A stretch of DNA of 41,431 nt from Chrysochromulina tobinii (GCA_001275005.1 JWZX01003371.1:1-41431); one strand, 5' to 3'; positions 1 to 9,550 are shown, numbered from the stretch's first letter. Notes: generated by a model from the sequence alone, not told the origin. Translations and numbers: made by a program.

Positions 1-819
1 ATGTGCGGTATCTTTGGTTTGCGCGTTCCCGTCCTGTGGCTGGTCTCGTCGTATGTGGCGACCCTGTTCCTTCTGCGCGCTCCGGCCATGACCGCTGCAA
101 CGGGCCCGCTTGCCCCACTCGTCGGCGCTGTTGCGCGCGCCGCACGAACTGGCGCCGTGTTGGTTTGTTTCGTTAACGGATGCTTGTAAGTTTGCGAGAT
201 TTGCGGTCGAGCTTCGGCGACAAACCCGTTCAAAAGGGGGAGCCGGGGCACACACGGTTCACATTCAGATGAACAAGAACGGCACCGGTCCGGGCGTTCA
301 ACGACTCAAGAGAGGCCACCCATTAGCACAGAATCCGCGACCGGCCGACCGCCGGGACGCGGGAGCCCGTCGCGGCGCCCCCTCCATTGCCCTGTAACGT
401 AAAAGACACCGGGGGGAGACGGCAACACACAGCGCACGCACGGCCGGTGGCATCGAGGTCGGAGAACCGGGGCGGACCTGTAGACGCACAGGAACACACA
501 ACACTTGACGACAGTCTCCGGGTGTTCGCATGTGTGTTCCACAGTATGTCTGCACGTCAGTCACACCCAACCACGAAAAGCTCCACCGCCGGCCGCGATC
601 AGCCCGAGAGTAGGCCCCACTGCCAGATCGTCGTGCTTGTTCGCCGTCGTGAACGGCAGTTGCGGAGGGCTTCTTCGGAGCCCAGCTGGACTGTGCGGCG
701 ACGTGCACCCTGGACCGAATCTCGCCCTAATCTCGCCCTAATCTCGCCCTAATCTCGCCCCTGGCCACTTGCAATCTCGCCCTAATCTCGCCCCTGGCCA
801 CTTGCGCGCCGTCCGTCGG
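1..819. other. left-edge stretch without a recognised gene
   Basis: No reading frame here resembles a known family. The short frames are arginine- and proline-rich translations of GC-rich DNA. The last hundred bases hold an 11-base minisatellite (separate entry). The stretch lies downstream of the 3' end of the aminotransferase gene, so part of it is probably its 3' untranslated region. Confidence 0.5.
719..805. repeat. 11-base minisatellite (atctcgcccta)n
   Basis: The unit atctcgcccta occurs three times in a row from 719. A variant, atctcgcccctggccacttgc, follows, then one more plain unit, and the variant again. The block therefore shows both unit-level and higher-order duplication. It lies just past the stop codon of the aminotransferase gene, outside coding sequence. 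Confidence 0.85.
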
Positions 820-2106
820 TCAGTCTTTCTCGCCCCGGAGCACTTTGTTCATCGCGCCGGCGACGTACTCGACATCATCGGGCTTGAGTGCCGCCATGCA
901 TGCGCGCCCATCACGGGTCATGTACACGTGGTAGCGCTCTCGTAGGGCATCCACATGCTGCGCGCTCAGCCCCGTGTACGCGAACATGCCAATCTGGGCT
1001 GTGAGATGCTCCCACCGGCCGCCGTCCGGTGCGGGTGCTCCGAGGCGCACGAGCGCGGCGGCGAGCTCGGCGCGCATGCGGCGCACACGGCCCGCCATCA
1101 CGAGGAGCTCGGCGCGCCACGCCGCCGAGAGGGCGGGATCACCGAGCACGAGGCTCGCGAGCCGGGCTCCGTGCAGCGGCGGTGAGCTGTACACGGGTCG
1201 CACCACCCGCTGCTTCACGTTCGAGAGAACCGCTGCCGCCTCCGCTGCGGACGCGGTCACAAAGTTGACGGCGCCCACCCTCTCGCCATAAAGGCCCATA
1301 CTCTTTGCGTACGACTGGCACACGATCGGCAGCACGCCCGCCGCCTCGAAGCAGCGCACCGACGCCGCATCCGCATCGAGGTCGCCGGACGCGTATCCCT
1401 GGTACGCTGAGTCGAAGACAGCGAGCAGACCACGCTTCGCAAATGTGCCAGCGAGGACCTCCCACTGCTCGGGCGTCGGGTCGACGCCCGTCGGGTTGTG
1501 AGCGCAAGCGTGGAGCAGCACCGCGCTCCCCGCCGGCACCATCGTAGCCAGCGCCTCATGCATCGCCTCGAAGTCAAGCGTTGTGCCCGTGCGCTTGTCC
1601 AAGTACGGGTAGCTTCGCACCTCGAGGCCGGCAGCACCGAAGATCTGCGCGTGGTTGGACCATGAGGGCTCGGGCAGGTAGATCTCTGTGAAGCCCCCCA
1701 CGAGCCGCAGCGTGCTCGCCGCAACGCTCACCGCGCCCGTGCCCGAGATGGTCTGCATCGTGGCCACTCGGCCCTCGCGCAGAGCGGCGCTCCCAGCGCC
1801 GAAGACGAGCTCCGCCGAGAGCTTGCGAAATGTCGCATCGCCCTCAATAGGCAGGTACTCCTTGAAGGTGCGCCCGCTCTGCAGTTCGCTCGCCACGCGG
1901 CCCTCCGCCTCCTTGATAGATGAGAGCACGTAGGGCTTGCCCTCGTCGGTGCGATAGACGCCCTGACCAAGGTTGACCTTCTTCGGGAACTTGTCCTCAA
2001 GGAACATGGCCGTCATACCCAGGATCGGATCGGCCGGCATCGGCTTGACGGCGCTCCAAGAGGACAGCAGCCGTCGGGACGGAGGTGCCAAAGCGCGACG
2101 CATCAT
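820..2106 (-). CDS. aspartate aminotransferase, probably mitochondrial
   Basis: A PLP-dependent class I aminotransferase of 428 residues. The family interconverts aspartate plus 2-oxoglutarate with oxaloacetate plus glutamate. Visible landmarks are SGTGA (121-125) for phosphate binding, W149 in PEPSW, HNPTG (203-207), FDSAYQG with D232, the PLP lysine in SYAKSMG (K268), and GERVG with R276. Length fits the usual 400-430 residues. The first 20 residues (MMRRALAPPSRRLLSSW) are rich in Arg and Ser with no acids, which fits a mitochondrial presequence; this is inference. The start is the first in-frame ATG, at 2106; the frame is open a few codons further but without ATG. The gene is uninterrupted. 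Confidence 0.95.
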   Translation of the reverse strand: MMRRALAPPSRRLLSSWSAVKPMPADPILGMTAMFLEDKFPKKVNLGQGVYRTDEGKPYVLSSIKEAEGRVASELQSGRTFKEYLPIEGDATFRKLSAELVFGAGSAALREGRVATMQTISGTGAVSVAASTLRLVGGFTEIYLPEPSWSNHAQIFGAAGLEVRSYPYLDKRTGTTLDFEAMHEALATMVPAGSAVLLHACAHNPTGVDPTPEQWEVLAGTFAKRGLLAVFDSAYQGYASGDLDADAASVRCFEAAGVLPIVCQSYAKSMGLYGERVGAVNFVTASAAEAAAVLSNVKQRVVRPVYSSPPLHGARLASLVLGDPALSAAWRAELLVMAGRVRRMRAELAAALVRLGAPAPDGGRWEHLTAQIGMFAYTGLSAQHVDALRERYHVYMTRDGRACMAALKPDDVEYVAGAMNKVLRGEKD

Positions 2107-2271
2107 GCAGCCAGTCAATCAGTAATGTCGCGGCCACACCCGCGCTCACCACACATCTCACAACCGACCGCATGTCGCAAAGCGGGACTTTGACATGCGG
2201 GAGGTGTGAACGTGATTGGGAGACCTTTTTCTAAACGTGACGGGTGAAAGGTGAGGGCGATTGGGTTCGCG

Positions 2272-3186
2272 TCATCGGGCCGGTTCCACCTCCTGCGGTG
2301 AGTATGGCCGAAAGACCCACTGTGTCCTGATGGAGTCATCTTCGACGCGTTGAACGCGTCTGAGATCCAGCAGCGGCTGATGTTGAGGAGGAGCGGCTGG
2401 ATGGAGGGACATGGCTGGGGCCGGTGGTGCCTCGCGCCACAGCCTCCAGATGGCACAGTTCAGCCTCTTGAGCGCCACGCGGTCTGGTGAGAGCTCCTCC
2501 TGAGACACAAGTGCGCACCCGAGTCCCTCGCGTGCGGCCGCCTCAAAGAAGACTTTCTCGACGTCGGGCGCGCCGCGATACGATTGGCAGAGCAGCGCCA
2601 CGCTCGCTCGTACGCCTGGCTCGCAATGAGGTAGCAGCAGCGCGAGCACCGCCACGAGCGAGTGTGCATACTTCTCGTCATAGTACAAACAGTCTGCTGC
2701 CAGGATGAGGTCAAAGCCACCGCTAATTGCCAGCGCCGGAGGCAAGGCGCCCGTCCTTTGAACTTCGTCCCAATCGCAAGCGCAGCGCACAAACGTCCCA
2801 GGTGCAGCCTGCAGCAAACTGTCGTTCGTGTGCACGTTGGATGCTGACAGCTCCAAAAATTTGTCCGTGTGGACGCAAAGTGACGATCCCAAAAGGTGCG
2901 TGCTCATCGATAAGTAGCCGGCCCCTGCTCCCAGTTCGACGGCACGCTTACCGGTAACAAGCTCAGCGCGATTCGCAGACAGATAACGCTGCATGACGTG
3001 CGAGCCCTTCCAAACATCTCTTCCAGTCTGACGGCCACCCCGCGCAATCGTCACTACTAGCCCGTTGTCGAAGATGCGCTGCCGCCCACCACCGCTCTCC
3101 GTCGGCTCGGGCAAGGGCAAGATCATCCTGGCTTCCTCGGGCCCGATCAGCATTCCGGGCATCGCGATATTCCCGGGTAGCAACAT
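2272..3186 (-). CDS. METTL21/FAM86-type protein methyltransferase
   Basis: A class I SAM-dependent methyltransferase of 304 residues in the lysine-methylating family MTF16 (METTL21/EEF1AKMT-like). Seen: the substrate-side motif DVWKGS around W59, SAM-binding motif I VELGAGAGYLS (83-93), an acidic residue in VHTDK after the next strand, and motif FDLILAADCLYY (158-169), with A-A-D in the place of the family's D/ExxY signature. Known members methylate lysines on elongation factors or chaperones; the substrate here cannot be read from sequence. The start is the ATG at 3186; a longer open frame upstream lacks ATG. The gene lies head to head with a second member of the family at 3712. Confidence 0.88.
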   Translation of the reverse strand: MLLPGNIAMPGMLIGPEEARMILPLPEPTESGGGRQRIFDNGLVVTIARGGRQTGRDVWKGSHVMQRYLSANRAELVTGKRAVELGAGAGYLSMSTHLLGSSLCVHTDKFLELSASNVHTNDSLLQAAPGTFVRCACDWDEVQRTGALPPALAISGGFDLILAADCLYYDEKYAHSLVAVLALLLPHCEPGVRASVALLCQSYRGAPDVEKVFFEAAAREGLGCALVSQEELSPDRVALKRLNCAIWRLWREAPPAPAMSLHPAAPPQHQPLLDLRRVQRVEDDSIRTQWVFRPYSPQEVEPAR

Positions 3187-3711
3187 GTCGACCGCACCCC
3201 GCGCGCCCCATGAATTCACTATGAAAACACACAACACGAATTCACACAGCGCGTAGGACTCTCACAGCCGATGTGGTTATAATTCGACACCCAAGACACA
3301 CGGGCAGGAACAGAGCATGTGTACCGTAACCTAGCACCGGTTGTCGCGTGTGTCGTGTTAAGCTGTTAACGTTCAAACACGAGCATGTATCGACACTCTG
3401 TGGACTGTACGGGTACGTGAACGTGAACGCGACACACGCGACAACCGTGTTACGGCACTGGTTGACTGGTAGGAGCACCACAGCACACGCTTCTCGCCGC
3501 ACCCGCCATGTCCATGAGCTTCAAGCTCAAGCTCACCATGGGCTTCCATGCATCCATGGGCAACATGTCGCCCTTCTAAACCGCCCCCGTGCGGTGTAAT
3601 GTGTGAATGTGAATGTGAATGTGTGTCTGTGTGATTTGCATGGTGATTTTCTGTTCTATTGGCGGCCGAGTATTTACAGACAGTTCACACCTCACGAGGA
3701 CTGGGAATTAA
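3187..3711. promoter_or_regulatory. shared upstream region of two divergent methyltransferase genes
   Basis: This 525-base gap separates the starts of two divergently read methyltransferase genes, so it must contain both promoters, perhaps as one bidirectional promoter. No convincing TATA box or coding frame is visible. It holds a short (tgtgaa)n microsatellite at 3601-3634 and a cluster of ccatg/catgg-rich sequence at 3507-3567. Confidence 0.45.
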
Positions 3712-4653
3712 ATGCTGGTTTACTTCGCTGCCGTCTTGAGCCTCTCCATTCAGGGTCTCTCCATCCAGGGAACTACGGGAAAGGCACTCCATCCATCCAG
3801 GGCCTCTCCATCTGTCACGTGCCTCGCGGGATTTGGAGCCAAGCCGGATGCGGCGGCGAGCACACCCAAGAAGGGTGGCGCCAAGAGCAAGCCACGGCCC
3901 GCAAATGTGGTGAGTAAAGCAAAGGTTGCCGATCCACAGCTCGAAGAAGGTCGGCGACGCCAGACGATTACGAGCACGAGGTCAGTTCGCGTCGACCTTG
4001 GCAAGGGCAAGAGCGTCTCGGTCATCTTGCCCACCCTCGATGACGAGGATGATGAGGCAACGTTGGCGAGCATGTCGATCGAATCCATCGCTGCCAAGTA
4101 TGGGCACCTGACCGGTGCTGGTGACATCGTTTGGCCGGCGGGGCTCGCGCTCTCGCGCCTGCTTGCGCATTGTCCCTCCTTTGTCGCAGGCAAGCGCGTG
4201 TTGGAGCTCGGCTCCGGAGTGGGCGCCGTCGGCTTGACAGCAGCGTGCGCGGGTGCAGCGTCGGTAGTCCTCACCGACTACGACGAGGACGTGCTCGCTC
4301 TTTCTCGAGAAGCGGCCTCTGCTAATGGCGTCTCGCAAATCGTCTCGGCCACCCGCCTAGACTGGACGAAGTCTGACGAAGTTCCTGCGGGTGGGCCCTT
4401 TGATGTCGTGTTAGCTGCCGACGTGCTGTATGCCGAGTCCAATGCAAACAGCATTGCTCGGCTGCTGCCGCACCTGCTCAGCACCGGAGGTCGCTGCATG
4501 ATTGCCGACCAGACGCAGTGGCCGTGGCGCGCCGACTTCAAGGCCGTGTGCGCACAGGGCGGTCTCGCTGTCGAGGAGATGCGATTGCCAGCGCCGGAAG
4601 ATGTGAGGCTGCTCACGATCTTGCGAGCGAGAGACGTGGAAGAAGGCGAGTGA
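3712..4653 (+). CDS. METTL21-type protein methyltransferase (second copy of family)
   Basis: A SAM-dependent methyltransferase of 313 residues. Seen: IVWPAG (139-144), the tryptophan motif typical of METTL21-like lysine methyltransferases; motif I VLELGSGVG (163-171); VVLTDYDED (185-193) binding the ribose of SAM; and FDVVLAADVLY (230-240). The first 70 residues are not part of the domain. They begin hydrophobic and then become Lys/Pro/Ala-rich, and part is encoded by a degenerate repeat (ctctccatccaggg, 3736-3810), so a targeting peptide is possible but unproven. Sequence divergence from the neighbour at 2272 is high, so this is not a recent duplicate. The ATG at 3712 is the first in frame. 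Confidence 0.88.
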   Translation: MLVYFAAVLSLSIQGLSIQGTTGKALHPSRASPSVTCLAGFGAKPDAAASTPKKGGAKSKPRPANVVSKAKVADPQLEEGRRRQTITSTRSVRVDLGKGKSVSVILPTLDDEDDEATLASMSIESIAAKYGHLTGAGDIVWPAGLALSRLLAHCPSFVAGKRVLELGSGVGAVGLTAACAGAASVVLTDYDEDVLALSREAASANGVSQIVSATRLDWTKSDEVPAGGPFDVVLAADVLYAESNANSIARLLPHLLSTGGRCMIADQTQWPWRADFKAVCAQGGLAVEEMRLPAPEDVRLLTILRARDVEEGE

Positions 4654-5103
4654 GCTTGCTCCGCACCTGTCTGTGTCCTTCCAGAAACGCGCAAGCTTCG
4701 CACACCGACTCCTCCTTTTTGATTTTTGTGCGTGCGAGAGCAAGGTACTCGGTAGACGTCAGTGACAGTCAGTCAGTTACCGGTGGTCCCCGGTTCTACA
4801 GAGCTGCAACACGAGCGGAGCGTGCCGGTGCGTACCGTACAGTCCGCGCCGGACCGACCGCGGCGTCAATTGCGCGCCGTCAGCGAGACGCGGACCATTC
4901 ACCGTTCGGGGCCCCTGAAAGTTACAGTCTCTACTCACAAGTAAAAGTGTAGCATGTGCATTACTGTTTCAATAGCGTATCTCCAAACGCCGCTCGGCCG
5001 CCAGTTCACGGATCAGCCCTTCTGCGGAGGCCCTTCTGCCGCCCCGCGAGCATCCATATGCGCCCCGTGAGAGGCCTCCAGTCTGCGTGTCGTGCCGTCC
5101 ACG
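4654..5103 (+). other. intergenic gap, nothing recognised
   Basis: Between two co-directed genes. I see no conserved frame, repeat or RNA. It should hold the 3' untranslated region of the methyltransferase gene and the promoter of the RAP-protein gene. Confidence 0.4.
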
Positions 5104-6909
5104 ATGTACCGACGCTCAGTGCTGCTGGCTCGGCCTCACTTGCAGCGGTGGCTGTCGGCTGTAGTGGCGCGCGGCGGCAGCGTGCCGCGAATCGGCGAGC
5201 TGCGCACGGCTTACGATGTGCTCCAGGCACACGAGCGCCACGCACTACAGATGGGTCCGATGGACGTCAGCAGCTGCTGGAACACTCTCGGCAAGCTCGT
5301 GCGCCAACGCGCGGAGGAGCGTGAGTGGATGCGGGCGGAGCTGCGTCGAGGTCCAACACTGGCGCCATTGCTCGACTCCACGCTGCTGAAGCTTCCGCGC
5401 TTTCAGCCGCGGCCAGTCGCGAACGCAGTACACGGGCTTGCAGGAGTGGTGAGCGCCACCGGGTATGCACCAGGCGAGCATGTTTGGGAGGCGCTGGCGG
5501 CGAAGAGCCTGAGCTTTATGAACCAATTCAGTACGCAGGCACTGGCCAACACCGCGTGGGCATACGCCACGGCGCAACATCCGGCACCGGCACTGTTCGA
5601 TGCCATTGCGGCGGAGGCGACGCCGCGATTGCGTGAGTTCGATCCGCAGGCGCTAACGAACACGGCATGGGCCTACGCGACGGCGCAGCATGCGTCGCCA
5701 GCGTTGCTCAATGCGATTGCTGCGGAGGCGGCCCCGCGGGTGCACGAGTTCAAGCCGCAGGCTCTGACGAACATGGTGTGGGCGTACACGACGGCTCAAC
5801 ACCCAGCTCCGGCGCTGTTGGATGCGATCGCTGAAGAGGCGGCAACGCGGGTGCGCGACTTCGATCCTCAGCACCTAGCAATCACGGCGTGGGCATTTGC
5901 AAAGGCAGAGCATGCGGCGCCAAAGCTGCTCGACGCGATTGCAGCGGAGGCGGCGCCGCGGGTGCGCGACTTCAATCCTCAGCACCTTGCGAACACGGCG
6001 TGGGCATACGCAAAGGCGCAGCATGCGGCGCCGAGGTTGCTGGATGCGATCGCGGCAGAGGCGACGCCGCGGTTGCGGAAGTTCGAGCCACAAAATCTGG
6101 CGAACATGGCGTGGGCCTACGCGACGGCAGAGCATGCGGCGCCAAAGCTGCTTGATGCGATTGCAGCGGAGGCGGCGCCGCGGGTGCGCGAGTTCGACCC
6201 GCAGGCACTGGCGAGCACGGCGTGGGCGTATGCGACAGCGCAGCATGCGGCGCCAAAGCTACTCGATGCCATCGCGGCAGAGGCGGTGCCGCGCGGGCAC
6301 GAGTTCAATCAGCTCCAATTGGCGAACATGGCGTGGGCGTACGCTGCGGCCGATCACGGCTCAAGCGACGTGCTCTTTGGCACCGACGCCTTTGTGGCTC
6401 GATGCGAAGCTATCGAATCGACCTTCCCGGCTGAGGGCTTGTGCCAGTTGCACCAGTGGCAGCTCTGGCTAGTGGAGCGCGGCGAGGCGTGGCCGCGGTT
6501 ACCCCCACTGCTCGCCGAGCGCTGCCATGCGGCCTTTGTGGCCGCGGAGGGTCGACCCTCCCGCCTGCAGCGGCAGGTGGGCGCGGCGCTCAAGGCGCTC
6601 GGCCATGAGCCCCGTGAGGAGGTGCGCACACCGCAGGGCTACTCCCTCGATGTGGTGGTGTGCATCGAGGGCCGCGAGGTGGCGATCGAGGTCGACGGGC
6701 CCAGCCACTTTGTGGGCCGCACACATACGCCAACGGGCGCGACGGCACTCAAGTGGCGGCAGCTGCGCGCAGCGGGCTGGGCGCTGGTAGCGGTGCCGTA
6801 TTGGCAGTGGAACGCACTCGACGTGGCAGGCCAGCGAGAGTTCTTGCTGCGCGAGCTGGCGGCGGTGCGTTTGGGTGGTGGTGGCAAAGGCCAGATGAGA
6901 CGCGAGTGA
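5104..6909 (+). CDS. RAP-domain protein with tandem 37-residue helical repeats
   Basis: A 601-residue protein with an Arg-rich, acid-free N-terminus (MYRRSVLLARPHLQRW), which suggests organelle import. From about residue 144 come near-identical 37-residue repeats with the core LANTAWAYATAQH and the tail LLDAIAAEAAPRVREF. About seven full copies run to residue 440, followed by a decayed one. Residues 513-590 form a RAP domain: YSLDVVV, then VAIEVDGPSHF, then LRAAGWALVAVPYWQW, which has the look of a restriction-endonuclease-like fold. RAP proteins with FAST-kinase or octotricopeptide-like repeats bind and process organelle RNA in algae and apicomplexans. An RNA-maturation role in plastid or mitochondrion is therefore the likely function; the target is unknown. 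The ATG at 5104 is chosen because four upstream in-frame codons contain only GTG. Confidence 0.9.
   Translation: MYRRSVLLARPHLQRWLSAVVARGGSVPRIGELRTAYDVLQAHERHALQMGPMDVSSCWNTLGKLVRQRAEEREWMRAELRRGPTLAPLLDSTLLKLPRFQPRPVANAVHGLAGVVSATGYAPGEHVWEALAAKSLSFMNQFSTQALANTAWAYATAQHPAPALFDAIAAEATPRLREFDPQALTNTAWAYATAQHASPALLNAIAAEAAPRVHEFKPQALTNMVWAYTTAQHPAPALLDAIAEEAATRVRDFDPQHLAITAWAFAKAEHAAPKLLDAIAAEAAPRVRDFNPQHLANTAWAYAKAQHAAPRLLDAIAAEATPRLRKFEPQNLANMAWAYATAEHAAPKLLDAIAAEAAPRVREFDPQALASTAWAYATAQHAAPKLLDAIAAEAVPRGHEFNQLQLANMAWAYAAADHGSSDVLFGTDAFVARCEAIESTFPAEGLCQLHQWQLWLVERGEAWPRLPPLLAERCHAAFVAAEGRPSRLQRQVGAALKALGHEPREEVRTPQGYSLDVVVCIEGREVAIEVDGPSHFVGRTHTPTGATALKWRQLRAAGWALVAVPYWQWNALDVAGQREFLLRELAAVRLGGGGKGQMRRE
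5560..6350 (+). repeat. 111-base tandem repeat inside the RAP-protein gene
   Basis: The coding sequence repeats every 111 bases in frame. Recurring cores are acggcgtgggc(a/g)ta and gcgattgc(a/g)gcggaggcg. The DNA copies remain highly similar, which points to recent duplication or gene conversion. Confidence 0.85.
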
Positions 6910-7346
6910 GCAGCAGAGTGTAATTCGCCCGGACGCAGTGAACGAGACGCGAGTTGACGTGGTGATCTGTCCGCTGGCGAGCGAGTAAAAAGCACTTTCT
7001 GTTCGGCTCGGCTTTAAGCTCGGCTTCGTAATGCTGTAGACGGTGTGTAGTGAGTATAGTATGTCGAGATCCGCTGTAGCGGAGTCAGCAGTTAGTACTA
7101 TGAAAGGCGCCGCGCGTGGCAGCAGAATGGAACCGTATGTTCAAGCAATTACCACAGGCAGCTCTCAATCATGCTCTCAATGCGCGGAAAAGCCGTCCCC
7201 TGTCGTTGCGCATCTCCACCGGTGACACCGACACGAATCGGCGCGGTCAAAAGGTCATGTCAAAAGGTGCGCGCACCCGGCCTGCCGCCCCACACGCCAC
7301 TCTGCACGCCACCATGATGCATGCGATGTAAACGCTCGTGGGTGCA
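6910..7346. other. convergent intergenic gap, nothing recognised
   Basis: This lies between the 3' ends of two convergent genes. I see no family-like frame, RNA or repeat. It presumably holds both 3' untranslated regions. Confidence 0.4.
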
Positions 7347-8267
7347 TCACGTGTGTGTGATCCCGCCGATGAAGCCCGCGACGAGCCCCTCCCTCACCTT
7401 GGCGACTGCAAAGCACACGAGCGGGTTCAGTTGGTCTGAGCCAGCGTGAAAGACACATCCATTCGGGAAGGGAGCCAAAAAGTCGACGATGGCCAGGCGG
7501 AAGCGGCGTTGGGCAGCGCCCCACTCATTGTTCAGGGGCTCCTCCTCATCCTCTATCTGATCATCAGGATCGACGACGCTCCGGAAGAGGACGCAGCTTC
7601 GGATCTCAGGGTGTGCTCCCAGAGCGGCCAGCAAAGCCTCGGGTGTGAGGTCCTCTCCACGGTTCCATGGCATCATGAAGGGCAACCACTGCCCATCCCC
7701 CTCGTCACCCCATCCGATAGCGCGGCTAGCTCCTCCTTGAAGCGCAACAATTGCAACAAGCTGCTTCAAGACCACGTATACCTCACTGGCAGCTGCGGCA
7801 CCTCCAGCTCGCAAATCCCACGCACGAGGCCCTATTACAAGGGACGTAGGAGCACATTCGAGCGGCGGATCGAACACGTAGTTGGCCACTCGATCGGTGG
7901 GCATGCCGTAGTCGCCGCTCCAGTAGCAGAACCAGTCACCAAGCGCGTCGTTGCGCCACTCCGTCACACACGTTCTCGCTCCACCATTGACGCTGCCGGG
8001 TTCTGCCACTGCTAGCTCTGGATCAAGCCAGAGCTGCCAGTATGCGTCGCTTTCGAGGGCTCGTTGGGCGGCTTGCTGGGTGTCGGCCAAGCGAATAAGC
8101 TCGTCGGGAGCGACGCGGAACATGATTTCATCACTCAGGCCCTCGACTGCAAGCACGGACTCCAGGGTGGTGGTCTGACCGTCCGCATTCGGCGTCAACG
8201 GAGATGTGGTGCCTGTCGCAGCCTGGACTGTCTGCGTGAGGGTTAGCGGAGGAGGCGAGCCCGACAT
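7347..8267 (-). CDS. F-box-like protein of unknown function
   Basis: A 306-residue protein. Residues 42-80 resemble an F-box: EGLSDEIMF, then PDELIRLADTQQAAQRA, then DAYWQLW, matching the family pattern of LP-DE, a central helix and a terminal W-W pair. F-box proteins usually recruit substrates to SCF ubiquitin ligases. The rest (residues 85-306) is rich in Trp and acidic residues (DWFCYWSGDYG, GWGDEGDGQW). I do not recognise it; it could be a substrate-binding domain. The start is the ATG at 8267 (MSGSPPP); a longer open frame upstream lacks ATG and overlaps the promoter of the divergent gene at 8630. Confidence 0.7.
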   Translation of the reverse strand: MSGSPPPLTLTQTVQAATGTTSPLTPNADGQTTTLESVLAVEGLSDEIMFRVAPDELIRLADTQQAAQRALESDAYWQLWLDPELAVAEPGSVNGGARTCVTEWRNDALGDWFCYWSGDYGMPTDRVANYVFDPPLECAPTSLVIGPRAWDLRAGGAAAASEVYVVLKQLVAIVALQGGASRAIGWGDEGDGQWLPFMMPWNRGEDLTPEALLAALGAHPEIRSCVLFRSVVDPDDQIEDEEEPLNNEWGAAQRRFRLAIVDFLAPFPNGCVFHAGSDQLNPLVCFAVAKVREGLVAGFIGGITHT

Positions 8268-8629
8268 GCTCCGTTTTCCCCCAGCGCACGGGTTTTTTTG
8301 CCGCGTGAGAGGCGAGGGTTGACGCGCGCAGAGGGGCGCCCCACCCCGAAAGAGGGCCTCTGTGAACGTTAACACGACAGACCTCTAATCGATGAATATT
8401 CCAGCGCTGTGGATCTTCCGGTAGAAAGACACCGGGGGGAGCCGGGTCACGCCCACGGGACACACGGATCCTGGCCCCTCTATTCACGTGGCCTAAGCGT
8501 CCACACAATTTGTAACCACCACACGGAAGCGGAAGCGTAAGCAAGACACTTACCAAGGCTGAGGGAGCACTTCTGCTTTCGCGGGCTGTGGGAAGATGAG
8601 ATGTTTGCTCGTCACCAACTCGAGTGATC
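8268..8629. promoter_or_regulatory. divergent promoter region
   Basis: A 362-base gap between the starts of the F-box-like gene (-) and the DUF1295 gene (+). It must hold both promoters. No clear TATA box or palindromic operator is seen. Confidence 0.4.
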
Positions 8630-9550
8630 ATGCAGTCGCCGACTTGCCTCATGCTCTGCACGTTGAGCGTGCCAGCATTCGCGCATAGCCACGCCCTCAC
8701 TGCCTCCCGTGTGTTGGCAAGTAGCAACGCGATCACCATGCGAGCGCAGGCTCCGCGCATGGTGGCCGCGCTGCCGTCGCTGCCCACGATTGCAGCCGTC
8801 TGCACGCTCCCCACGTGCGTCGGCTTCTGGAAGAGCGAGTACGGCGTGTCCTACGCCTACGGCGGCGCAACGGCTATCATGGGTGCGCTTGTTTTGCGCG
8901 CGGCGCCGACGCCCCTCGCCGCCGCGCACGCAGCGGCGGTGCTCGTCTATGGCGTGCGCCTCAACGCCTTCCTGCTCTGGCGCGAGCTCAATATTCCGCG
9001 CTTCCGCGAGTTCCGAGAGAAGGTGGAGGCTCGCGCGGTGTCCGCGGGTGGACGCCTCAAGCGCACGCCGTTCGTGCTCTCGTGCGCCGCACTCTACGCA
9101 TGCCTCGCGGCACCCGCGATCGTAACTAGCAGCACGGCGGCCACTGGCGTGCTCACGACGGCGCTTGTCGGCGCGGCGTGGTTTGGTCTCCTCCTCGCCG
9201 CGTCAGGCGACCTGGTCAAGTCGTACGTCAAGGCGAAGGAGGGCGCCGACGTGCTGGTCACCTCCGGGCCGTACCGCTATTTCCGGCACCCCAACTACAC
9301 GGGCGAGCAGATTCTTTGGACGAGCTCGACGCTCGCAGCCTTTGCTAGCGCGGCTCGTGGCGGCCTGGGGGCGCTCCTTGCCAACGGCGGCTGGCTGGGC
9401 GCCTCACTCTTCGGCTGGGCGGGCATCTTCTTCGTGCTCGCGCAAGCGACGGCCAACCTCGAGAAGAAGCAGGCGGAGCGGTTTGGTAGGTACGAAAAGT
9501 GGCGCCGCTCGTCTTGGGCCGGCGTGGGGCTGCGAGCAAAGGACAAGTGA
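8630..9550 (+). CDS. DUF1295 / isoprenylcysteine-methyltransferase-like membrane enzyme
   Basis: A 306-residue polytopic protein. The diagnostic segment is SGPYRYFRHPNYTGE (212-226), the conserved cofactor-binding core shared by DUF1295, steroid 5-alpha-reductase C-terminal and ICMT/PEMT-like proteins. Hydrophobic segments lie near 52-65, 77-108, 148-165, 172-193 and in the last 70 residues. A second conserved patch, LNAFLLWRELN, is at 111-121. The first 45 residues read as a hydrophobic signal stretch ending AFAHS, followed by a Ser/Arg/Ala-rich segment. That resembles a bipartite plastid leader of algae with secondary plastids (inference). The substrate is unknown: lipid, sterol or methylated quinone are all possible. 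The ATG at 8630 is chosen over a GTG two codons earlier. Confidence 0.82.
   Translation: MQSPTCLMLCTLSVPAFAHSHALTASRVLASSNAITMRAQAPRMVAALPSLPTIAAVCTLPTCVGFWKSEYGVSYAYGGATAIMGALVLRAAPTPLAAAHAAAVLVYGVRLNAFLLWRELNIPRFREFREKVEARAVSAGGRLKRTPFVLSCAALYACLAAPAIVTSSTAATGVLTTALVGAAWFGLLLAASGDLVKSYVKAKEGADVLVTSGPYRYFRHPNYTGEQILWTSSTLAAFASAARGGLGALLANGGWLGASLFGWAGIFFVLAQATANLEKKQAERFGRYEKWRRSSWAGVGLRAKDK

Noticed and set aside
1..189. Open frame starting MCGIFG, reminiscent of glutamine amidotransferase N-termini
   Set aside because: Only the first six residues match. The rest is a hydrophobic low-complexity stretch with no amidotransferase motifs, and the frame ends after 62 codons.
3909..3938. Possible 30-base intron (gtgagtaaag...gatccacag) in the second methyltransferase gene
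   Set aside because: Too short compared with the 90-194 base introns supported elsewhere here. It is a multiple of three, so the frame stays open either way; no homology favours removal.
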